A stretch of DNA of 22,604 nucleotides from Bacteroidales bacterium UBA3843. GTDB taxonomy: Bacteria; Bacteroidota; Bacteroidia; Bacteroidales; Paludibacteraceae. Positions 15,034 through 22,604 of this stretch are shown in pieces. Position 1 is the stretch's first letter. Every line of letters begins with the position of its first letter. Under the pieces are notes generated by a model. The model did not search any database. It saw only the letters and a list, made by a program, of their open reading frames with translations, and was not told the DNA's origin. Made by a program: the position numbers and the translations under genes. The stretch covers positions 388 to 22,991 of the forward strand of contig DGHR01000004.1 in NCBI GenBank assembly GCA_002392745.1, in the 5' to 3' direction.

Positions 15034-17565
15034 ATGAAGACGATACTCCTGTCTATACTCATATCTTCAGTATCAATGGCTGATTCGTTGCTAAACGAAG
15101 CCAACGATATGCAAGACCAAGGCATGTACGAGCAGTCTCTGGCAGCGTGCGAACAAGTTCTGGCAGCATTCGAAACACCGGGGTTGCAAGATTCGGAACT
15201 GAAAGTTTCGGCTTTGCAAACAGCGATTGGGGATTTGGATGAGTTGGGACGTTACGACGAAGCAATATATTATTGCAAACAAATAGAAGACATATCTTCC
15301 GACGATTTTCTAAATGAACGAGCATATGCTCAAGCGGATATGTCATCTTTCTATGCCATAACAGGCAATATACGGGGTGCAGCGAAAAGCGCCTTCAAAT
15401 CGCTTAAAACCGCACAAAAATATATTTCCACAAACAGTCAGACTTGGTTGCAAACTGCCGATTATGATGCTTTTATAGAAGGCGCAGAATTATTGGAATA
15501 TGTTTCCGGGCAAGTATTTGCAGCTCTATCGGATTGTTATGCAGCGGCAGATGAAGAGTCGCGTGCATTATTGGTGGAAGAATTTGATATTCCTGCCTAC
15601 AAACAGTTAATGCAGGCTGCTTACGAACAACTATCGGAATATGTACTCCATACCCGGTCCGGCACACCTCGGCATCAGGTGTTCAGCAGACAACGAGATG
15701 CTTATCGTGCCATTCTATGCGAGGTGATTCAACTGGAGTCGGATTTTGCTCATTCCGAGCCCCAAAGGCGCGCTTTGCTGGGAGATATATTGCAAATAAA
15801 CCAGCTTCCGTATGAATATGAATTGCGCGCGTCAGCCCGTATGGGTGCTTCGTATGCACAAGAGGGACAATATGATAGCGCGCAAATATGGTGGGATAAA
15901 GTTGCGCTTTTGGATACACTCGGTACGTATGCCGGAGTCATCAGAGAAAATCAGGCATGGACTGCCATACAGCTTAACAACTGGGACCGTGCTTTGCCTC
16001 TGCTCCAAGAGGGCATGGAGCAAAGACGCCAACACTTGAAAAGCGAGTTCGTCTGGCTTAGTTCGCGTTCGAGACAAAGAACATGGATGAATAATTATGC
16101 ATGGTATTTTGTCCAGAATATAGCACTCTGTGTACATGCGCAACATCCGGCATCCGTAAATGCTTTTATTTATGACAATGTGTTGCTTGAGAAGGGAATA
16201 CTTCTTTCCACGGAAGCTGAATTGGAGCAGCTATTGCGGGAGAGTGGGGGCAGAGCAGTACTGGATAGCTTATATGCACTCAGACATCTGAGACATCAGT
16301 TGTATTTGTCCGAAAGAGACGAAAAGATTCATCCGGACAGTATTGCTGGCAGAAAACGAATTGCTGCGAACCTGGAGATGCAGATTCTCAGGGAGTGTCA
16401 TGAAGCAGGGGATTTTACACGACTGTTGGACCTGACATGGCGCGATGTGCAGTCACGCCTTGACAAACAGGATGTTGCTGTGGAATTTGTTCTGGCGGAT
16501 GATGCGGATGGAGAATATTGGATGAATGCGCTTCTACTGCGCAAGGGGTGGAAATACCCGCAACTGATAACTATCGGGAAGATGCAGCAGTTGGATGAAT
16601 GGTGTACCGCTCCGGACTTGTATGAAAACAAGGAGATAGCTGTGCATATCTGGCAGCCGATTATTGATGCGGCCGGAATTAAAAAGGGCGAAAAGATATA
16701 TTTCTCCCCTGATGGTATCTTTTATCTGACTGGCATCGAGTATATGCTTTTAGACTCAGGGAGCATGTTTGACAACTACGACATGGTACGGTTGTCTTCC
16801 ACCCGGGAACTATGTCGCCGCATAGAGCAGAACGATAGTTCCGAGGCCGTCTTATACGGCGGAGTCCGTTATGCCAAGGACGAAACCGACCAACGTATCG
16901 AATATCTCTCCTCCACGCTCGCGGAAGTGCAGTATATTGATTCTATTCTCCCTCATAGCGTACTCTATGCCGGATTGGACGCTACGGAGGAATCGTTCAA
17001 GGGGATGTCGGGGCATGCACCAAAGATGCTGCATATGGCTACGCACGGGTTCTACCTGAAGAACAAAAAAGCACAATCAATGATGCAGAAAAACGTCCAA
17101 TTCGTGCGACTGACGGAGAAACAAAAAATCAATATAGAGGATTATGCCTTGGCACGCTGCGGATTGCTGATGGCTAATTCTTCGTCCTCATGGACAGGAG
17201 ATAATAGTCCGCGCACGGGCAATGACGGTATTCTGACAGCCAAAGAGATTGCAGCGCTGGATTTGCACAAGACCGAACTGGTCGTCTTATCCGCCTGCAA
17301 ATCCGGCTTAGGAGACATCACTGTGGATGGTATAGCAGGTCTGCAACGCGGTTTCAAGAAAGCCGGTGTGCATGCGATGCTCATGAGCCTCTGGCCCATA
17401 GACGATACCGCCTCGCAGTTATTCATGCAGGAATTCTATAACGGCCTCCTCGCCGGTTATTCAAAGCAATCTGCTCTGCGACATGCACAGCAAACCCTCC
17501 GCGCGTTGCCCGATTATGACCATCCGCGTTATTGGGCGGCTTTTGTTCTTCTGGATGCGATATAA
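15034..17565 (+). CDS. Exported TPR-CHAT protein (caspase-like protease domain)
   Basis: An 843-residue protein with a short signal peptide (about residues 1-16, ...SSVSMA). Residues about 18-400 are helical pairs of tetratricopeptide type (for example NEANDMQDQGMYEQSLAACE, ELGRYDEAIYYCKQ, YAQEGQYDSAQIWWDK). Residues about 480-843 are a CHAT domain, a caspase relative, with the catalytic dyad H671 in HMATHGFY and C755 in VLSACKSGLG; GGVRYAKDE, GIAGLQRGFKKAG and MSLWPIDDTAS are typical CHAT blocks. Both catalytic residues are present. It ends with the usual HPRYWAAFVLLD. It is related to the CHAT part of the next gene. TPRs probably bind a partner that controls the protease. No gasdermin-like or nuclease partner is adjacent. 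Confidence 0.9.
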   Translation: MKTILLSILISSVSMADSLLNEANDMQDQGMYEQSLAACEQVLAAFETPGLQDSELKVSALQTAIGDLDELGRYDEAIYYCKQIEDISSDDFLNERAYAQADMSSFYAITGNIRGAAKSAFKSLKTAQKYISTNSQTWLQTADYDAFIEGAELLEYVSGQVFAALSDCYAAADEESRALLVEEFDIPAYKQLMQAAYEQLSEYVLHTRSGTPRHQVFSRQRDAYRAILCEVIQLESDFAHSEPQRRALLGDILQINQLPYEYELRASARMGASYAQEGQYDSAQIWWDKVALLDTLGTYAGVIRENQAWTAIQLNNWDRALPLLQEGMEQRRQHLKSEFVWLSSRSRQRTWMNNYAWYFVQNIALCVHAQHPASVNAFIYDNVLLEKGILLSTEAELEQLLRESGGRAVLDSLYALRHLRHQLYLSERDEKIHPDSIAGRKRIAANLEMQILRECHEAGDFTRLLDLTWRDVQSRLDKQDVAVEFVLADDADGEYWMNALLLRKGWKYPQLITIGKMQQLDEWCTAPDLYENKEIAVHIWQPIIDAAGIKKGEKIYFSPDGIFYLTGIEYMLLDSGSMFDNYDMVRLSSTRELCRRIEQNDSSEAVLYGGVRYAKDETDQRIEYLSSTLAEVQYIDSILPHSVLYAGLDATEESFKGMSGHAPKMLHMATHGFYLKNKKAQSMMQKNVQFVRLTEKQKINIEDYALARCGLLMANSSSSWTGDNSPRTGNDGILTAKEIAALDLHKTELVVLSACKSGLGDITVDGIAGLQRGFKKAGVHAMLMSLWPIDDTASQLFMQEFYNGLLAGYSKQSALRHAQQTLRALPDYDHPRYWAAFVLLDAI

Positions 17566-17640
17566 ATGGATTTGTCATGTTAGACTAAATATTAAATATC
17601 ACGAAATAATGTATACTCATTTCGCATATAATAAATAAAC

Positions 17641-20600
17641 ATGAAAAAACTTTTTGTTATACTACTACAAATAGTAATATTTTCTCCAATCAGCGCGTTG
17701 AATGTACAAATCGGGTCTCTCTGTTATTCATTAGACCAAGAAACGCGAACAGCTACCGTAATCAGACCGGATAGTTCGTTTGCTCCTAAATTTAAACAAA
17801 TAAAAAAGTTTGTCATTCCAGCCTCTGTTATTTATGATAATGTGGAGTACGCTGTTACTGCAATTGGTGATGGTGCGTTTGCCTATTTTTTTGACACCAA
17901 GTTCGTAAAATTACCGGAGAGTTTGATTTCTATAGGTGACAATGCATTTGCGTTGATGGGGTTGACGCAACTTACTATTCCACGTAATGTGCAATTTGTA
18001 GGAAAGAATGCGTTTAAAATGAATGTGTCGCTTCAATCAGTGGAATGGAATGCAACACATTGCGATGTGCCCCAAATGGAAGATGGAAATCTTTGGCCAC
18101 CATTTATACATTGCACGGCTATTAAAACATTTACATTTGGACCTGAGGTAACTAATATTCCGAATGGACTTTGCTATGACTTGCCTTTATTGCAAAACGT
18201 TCAGTTTCCCGGAAGTCTAAAAAATATAGGTGATATGGCTTTTAATAACTGTATAGGGTTGGAATCTGTCGTTATTCCGGGAAGCGTGGATAGTATTGGG
18301 AATCGTGCTTTTGAGCGATGCAAAAATCTTACAAGTCTTGAATTGAGCGAAGGGGTTAAAACAATTGGAATCCAAACTTTTAATGCTGATAGTGGATTGG
18401 TTCGTGTTATTATTCCAAGTAGCATTCGTTTTATAGATAAAAATGCTTTTCAAAGCTGTACTGCATTAGAGGAAGTTGTATGGAATGCAATACATTGCGA
18501 AGTCCCGATTAGTGAGAACGAAGGCGCATGGCCTATATTTATTAACTGTCACAATATCCATTCTTTCGCTCTTGGGTCGGCTGTCGAGGATATTCCTCAT
18601 AGCCTTTGTTATGGATTGAGCAAGTTGGAGTCTATTTTTATTCCAAGTAGTGTAAAAAAAGTTGGTAACCAAGCATTTGAAAACTGTAAAAACTTATCTT
18701 CAGTTGTAATTGCCGAAGGTGTAGAAGAAATAGGCACTCGTGCTTTTGGAGGTGATAGCGCGTTGACTACTATCACGATACCTCGAAGCGTGCGTTTTAT
18801 GGGCGAAAATACTTTTCGCTATTGCTTTTTATTGGACTCAGTGGAATGGAACGCTGAGCATTGTGAGATACCAATAGGAGAAAATGATGATTTCTGGCCA
18901 ATATTTTATGGATGCAAAATACGTTCTTTAACTTTCGGCCATGATGTCCGTACTATTCCTATGGGGTTAAGCCATAGTATAATAGGCAAGATTGACAGCA
19001 TCACGATCCCTGATAGTGTATATGAAATTGGCAAATGGGCTTGCAAAAATGTAAAACTAGTGCATTATAACGGAACCGCGACAGGGGCTCCATGGGGGGC
19101 GGAACTTTATAATGTTTATACGGATGATGATTTTGTATATGCAGATAAAGCTAAAACACATTTAATAAGGAATAAAAGGTATTATTCATTCAATCCTGTT
19201 ATACCTCAGAGCGTCACTATGATTGACGATTCTGCTTTTTATCATTGTTCTCCCGTTCCTATCATATATTTCCCCTCAACAGTACAATCTATTAACAGAA
19301 ATCCATTTTTGGAAAAAGGAACACCAATGGGCTTGGTTCAAGTGAAAGATATATTTACATTGAGTATGCATGCTTTAGTTGATGAATTCCATCAAATAGA
19401 AATGGAAACAAGTGCTAGAAAGGAAGGGAGAAACAAAGAACGGAGTATATTATTTTATTTGTCAATTATGGAGCATTGCGCATCCGATTCTTTGGGGTAT
19501 TTATTGGTTGAACAACCCGATTCTTTTTTAACCCGCTACAAGGAGTATATTGGTGAGTTATCTGTAGTAGATTCTCTTTATTATATCATTGCCCCAATCG
19601 CAATTCCGGATAGTTCCTATTTGACGGATGCTTGTATATCTATCGTACATCACCTCCATGAAACACGATTTTCTTATGACGCAAAATGGCAGATTGTTAA
19701 GGTGCTTAAGTTTTTACTACATCAGAACATCTATCCCGTTTCTACAGAACAGCGATTGCGCATATATTACGAGTTAGTAGAACTAAAAGAGGATGAAGAA
19801 GAGTATTCTAAACAATACCTCTTGCTTGCACAGAAGGATAGTACAAATTCGTCGGAATTTCATGAAATGGTTTTCCAATATGACCGTGCATTAAGACGTA
19901 GCAAATCCGAGCCGGAGGGTTTGCGCCTATATGAACAACTCGGATTACACGAAGAATATGCCAATTTAGCATTCAAGTATGCCTTTAGATTGCTACATAT
20001 AGATAATGATTCTATTGCTGCTCAAAAGATAAAAGAACAAGCTTGGCAGTATGCGAAAAAATACGATATTACAAATTGTTCTGGGTGTCAAGAAGATGTC
20101 TATGATAGAGCAGTAGAGTATATAAAGAAGCATAATTATAAAAAAGCCGCAGATATTTTCCGTTCTGAAATTAGCGATATGCAATACTCTAATCCATTAA
20201 TCATGGCGCAAGCAATGGCTACTTACTATCAAGCTGGACTATATGATGAAGGATGGGATTTGGAGAAAAAATTCATAACAGATCCATTTGCTAACGATAT
20301 TACATATTCCTGGCAAGATAACTGCATACTATACAAATACAAGTTACATCTGCACGCGGAGAATTCTCAAGTGAATCTAAATCTAGAAGATGCCGATGTT
20401 CATCTCAAAAACTCAACAGTCGATAAAATGACGGGATATAATGTGAACATTACAAATGATAGTTCGGAAACGGTACATATTGAGGCACAAGTCAAAGTGG
20501 ATAGTCTTGTAATTGAAAAGCAGCATCATAATGCTTCTGTTTATTATTCGGAATATCGATACCTCTCTGATTTAAATGCGTTGATACAGGTATTAATCAA

Positions 20601-22604
20601 TGAGGGCGATTATGAAGGCGCAGAATCGCTATGTCGGCATGCTATGGATGTTATTCTTTATTTCGAGGATGAACTCCCACCGCACTATTTTGCTCAAACA
20701 TCATATTACAAAGCGCTTATCGCATCCCACTATGGGCAATGGCGAGAATCATTGGATAATCTCGCCAATGCGTTAGATTATTATATTGAGACAGATGATT
20801 GGGAAATGATAGCTCAAATTTTTACCCTTGAATCACAATATTATAGGAATTTCCATCTTTACCTCTCAGCAGAGGAGAGAGCATATGCTGCCTATCGTGC
20901 ATTATTAAATATTCCGGAGGAACAATGGAATCACGATAAGGCATTTTACGTGCTCATGAATTTTGCCAAATGTATGTTGGCAAATAAGGATTACTCTAAT
21001 GGATTCGGAATAATGGAATCGTTAGAGGATTATATCGTGCAGAATCAAGGGGCGGATCACACAAATATGGCGTTGCTATACATGGAATTTCTCCATTACG
21101 CTGATCTGTATTATAAAGACCCACATTATGGCATAAATGATTTTCTTGATGCACAAGAAATCTTATATAAGCATAGAGACGACCTGCTTGGAACGGATAA
21201 TATGGCTTACATCTTTGGTAAAGACTTTGTCGATTTATATACGATGGGGGCACGTATGTTTCATGTTTTGGGAGAAGATTCCAGTGCATTACACTGTGCT
21301 GAACTTGGCATGCGATATGCAACATCTATATATTCAGAACGACACCCATATATGATTCCCCCTTTAATACAACAAACAGAGGCGTCTTTGGCTCTTGATG
21401 AAGTGGAATCTACTGATAAAAATTTAAGATATGCTATCCAATTTGCTCATTCCATCTATGGAGATAATCATTGGATAATAGGAGAATTGCAATGGTTAAT
21501 GGCTCGTTATGCACTTATTACGAAAGATATACCTATGTATGAAGTTTATTCAGACTCTGTTATCCTAAATTTCAAGCATAATATACGTAATGAGTTCACG
21601 TTCCTTACTACGGAGCAGCGTGAACAGTATTGGACTAGACAGAACCAGATTCTCGATTCTATTGTTGTACATTCATTAGCGCATATTACACCACGACTGG
21701 CTCGGCAAATGTATAATATAGTTTTACTAACCAAAGGTATGTTGCTGAAAACACAAACGGATATTACAGATATTATTGCCATAAGCGGAGATAGTGTGCT
21801 CAGTCAGCAGTATATACAATTACTGAGACTTAGGGAACTACAGAGAGTTTGTATAGAGCAAAACAAGTCATTCAATATTGTACAACAGCACGAGAATGAA
21901 GTCTTGGAAAAGCAAATACAGCAACGCGTTCTGCAATATGGAGATTTCACACAGGCGATGTCAATCGAGTGGCAGCAAGTCAGAAAAAAACTAAAGAAAG
22001 GTGAAACTGCCATTGAGTATATGGTAGCTCCGGTAAGTTCGGATTCCATAATGTACTGCGCATTATTGCTACGTAAAAATAGTAAATACCCGGAATTGAT
22101 ACCTCTCTTCGAGGAAAAAGAAGCGCTGGACTTCATAAGCCCGGACGAAGACGAGACGTATAATTACAAAGAAAACGGGAAAAAACTCTCCCAAGTCGTA
22201 TGGAGTAAGCTTCTGCCGTCGCTCAAAACAGGCGAGACCGTCTATTTTGCCCCTTCCGGTTTGCTCCATCAATTAGCCATTGAGGCATTGCCGTATGACG
22301 AAAAACATGCTATGTCGGATATATATAATCTGGTGCGTGTGTCCTCTACGCGTGAACTTGTCCTCAACAAGAACGAAGATAAAAATACAACAGCCACCCT
22401 ATATGGCGGTATCCAGTATGCGATGGACACGACGCTTATCAAGACTGAGAGCGGGAAATATCAGAATCTGGCGGTCAACCGCGGATTGGATAATGACACG
22501 TTGGATAGAGGCAAAATCCGATTCCTGCCCGGTACCAAAGCCGAGGTGGAAGAAATTAACCGTTTGTTGCAAGAGAACCATCTGCAAGTACAACTCTTCA
22601 CTGC
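17641..22604 (+). CDS. Giant exported BspA-LRR / TPR / CHAT protein (C-terminus missing)
   Basis: The frame stays open without a stop from the ATG at 17641 to the right edge, giving at least 1654 residues. A signal peptide covers about residues 1-20. Residues about 24-565 are BspA-type leucine-rich repeats (SVDSIGNRAFERCKNLTSLELSEGV style), known for surface or ligand binding. Residues about 580-900 are helical, about 905-965 beta-rich (VNLNLEDADVHLKN), and about 970-1440 TPR-like helices. From about 1445 a CHAT domain begins: GETAIEYMVAP, GETVYFAPSGLLHQLAIEAL, VSSTRELVL and ATLYGGIQYA match the preceding gene. The window ends before the catalytic His and Cys, so activity cannot be judged. 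It begins 75 nt after the TPR-CHAT gene with no obvious terminator or promoter between. Codons are much more A/T-rich than in neighbours until near the CHAT part. Confidence 0.9.
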   Translation, partial: MKKLFVILLQIVIFSPISALNVQIGSLCYSLDQETRTATVIRPDSSFAPKFKQIKKFVIPASVIYDNVEYAVTAIGDGAFAYFFDTKFVKLPESLISIGDNAFALMGLTQLTIPRNVQFVGKNAFKMNVSLQSVEWNATHCDVPQMEDGNLWPPFIHCTAIKTFTFGPEVTNIPNGLCYDLPLLQNVQFPGSLKNIGDMAFNNCIGLESVVIPGSVDSIGNRAFERCKNLTSLELSEGVKTIGIQTFNADSGLVRVIIPSSIRFIDKNAFQSCTALEEVVWNAIHCEVPISENEGAWPIFINCHNIHSFALGSAVEDIPHSLCYGLSKLESIFIPSSVKKVGNQAFENCKNLSSVVIAEGVEEIGTRAFGGDSALTTITIPRSVRFMGENTFRYCFLLDSVEWNAEHCEIPIGENDDFWPIFYGCKIRSLTFGHDVRTIPMGLSHSIIGKIDSITIPDSVYEIGKWACKNVKLVHYNGTATGAPWGAELYNVYTDDDFVYADKAKTHLIRNKRYYSFNPVIPQSVTMIDDSAFYHCSPVPIIYFPSTVQSINRNPFLEKGTPMGLVQVKDIFTLSMHALVDEFHQIEMETSARKEGRNKERSILFYLSIMEHCASDSLGYLLVEQPDSFLTRYKEYIGELSVVDSLYYIIAPIAIPDSSYLTDACISIVHHLHETRFSYDAKWQIVKVLKFLLHQNIYPVSTEQRLRIYYELVELKEDEEEYSKQYLLLAQKDSTNSSEFHEMVFQYDRALRRSKSEPEGLRLYEQLGLHEEYANLAFKYAFRLLHIDNDSIAAQKIKEQAWQYAKKYDITNCSGCQEDVYDRAVEYIKKHNYKKAADIFRSEISDMQYSNPLIMAQAMATYYQAGLYDEGWDLEKKFITDPFANDITYSWQDNCILYKYKLHLHAENSQVNLNLEDADVHLKNSTVDKMTGYNVNITNDSSETVHIEAQVKVDSLVIEKQHHNASVYYSEYRYLSDLNALIQVLINEGDYEGAESLCRHAMDVILYFEDELPPHYFAQTSYYKALIASHYGQWRESLDNLANALDYYIETDDWEMIAQIFTLESQYYRNFHLYLSAEERAYAAYRALLNIPEEQWNHDKAFYVLMNFAKCMLANKDYSNGFGIMESLEDYIVQNQGADHTNMALLYMEFLHYADLYYKDPHYGINDFLDAQEILYKHRDDLLGTDNMAYIFGKDFVDLYTMGARMFHVLGEDSSALHCAELGMRYATSIYSERHPYMIPPLIQQTEASLALDEVESTDKNLRYAIQFAHSIYGDNHWIIGELQWLMARYALITKDIPMYEVYSDSVILNFKHNIRNEFTFLTTEQREQYWTRQNQILDSIVVHSLAHITPRLARQMYNIVLLTKGMLLKTQTDITDIIAISGDSVLSQQYIQLLRLRELQRVCIEQNKSFNIVQQHENEVLEKQIQQRVLQYGDFTQAMSIEWQQVRKKLKKGETAIEYMVAPVSSDSIMYCALLLRKNSKYPELIPLFEEKEALDFISPDEDETYNYKENGKKLSQVVWSKLLPSLKTGETVYFAPSGLLHQLAIEALPYDEKHAMSDIYNLVRVSSTRELVLNKNEDKNTTATLYGGIQYAMDTTLIKTESGKYQNLAVNRGLDNDTLDRGKIRFLPGTKAEVEEINRLLQENHLQVQLFT
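18040..18864 (+). repeat. Three long LRR super-modules marked by WNAxHC
   Basis: Within the LRR region a longer unit recurs, each time opening with V(E/V)WNAxHC(D/E)(V/I)P at residues 134, 279 and 401. Copies are about 145 and 122 residues apart, the first interval holding one extra LRR-sized unit. Each WNAxHC block is followed by a WP-F--C segment and then a NIPxGLCY/DIPHSLCY-like segment (in the third copy TIPMGLSH, lacking the Cys). The marked span runs from the first block to the third block; the third module continues to about 19090. Confidence 0.7.

Noticed and set aside
17593..17620. CGAAAT/ATTTCG inverted repeat before the giant gene as a terminator
   Set aside because: Only 6 A/T-rich pairs with an 11-nt loop and no T-run; too weak to call.
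12943..22604. A known anti-phage system (gRAMP/TPR-CHAT or CHAT-gasdermin)
   Set aside because: No Cas, gasdermin or nuclease gene is present and the products carry export signals; phage defence is not supported by this window alone.

Overview
The window looks like a chromosomal segment from a Bacteroidales-type Bacteroidota. The evidence is Bacteroidota promoters (TTTG- or CTTG-like -33 box, 20-nt spacer, TAnnTTTG -7 box), a six-gene Na+-NQR operon, an S9 dipeptidyl peptidase IV, a FucP/GluP-type sugar permease beside a ROK kinase, and BspA-type leucine-rich repeats. I cannot name the genus. I saw no tRNA, rRNA, insertion sequence or CRISPR array.

Region 1 (1-5501, minus strand) is the sodium-pumping NADH:quinone oxidoreductase operon nqrABCDEF. 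The genes are tightly packed, with 1-base overlaps at nqrA/B and nqrD/E. NqrF is cut by the left edge. A promoter and a leader of about 265 nt precede nqrA; the leader carries a short tandem repeat and a perfect AT-rich hairpin.

Region 2 (about 5615-6060, plus strand) has a strong promoter, several stable stems including an interleaved (pseudoknot-like) pair with competing partners, and a terminator-like hairpin, but no convincing protein. I read it as a structured non-coding RNA locus.

Region 3 (6085-12490, plus strand) is one five-gene run: an exported protein of unknown function, dipeptidyl peptidase IV, an MFS hexose transporter, a ROK sugar kinase and a NodB-family deacetylase. It ends in a good terminator. 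The theme is peptide and sugar acquisition, with sugar import followed by phosphorylation.

Region 4 (12567 to the right edge, plus strand) is the most unusual part. A perfect promoter and a leader of about 340 nt precede a lipoprotein with a PPC-like domain. An 11-bp-stem terminator follows, and only 13 nt beyond its T-run a second gene set begins: an exported caspase-like protease, a small exported Arg-rich protein, an exported TPR-CHAT protein, and a very large exported BspA-LRR/TPR/CHAT protein that runs off the window. All carry signal peptides, so this appears to be an extracytoplasmic cluster with three caspase-fold proteins (the third incomplete here). Base composition falls through this region and is most AT-rich in the LRR/TPR part of the last gene. 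The 11-nt repeat in the lipoprotein leader shares an exact 15-mer with the nqrA leader. Related heptanucleotide tandem repeats sit inside the DPP IV gene and the nqrC tail.
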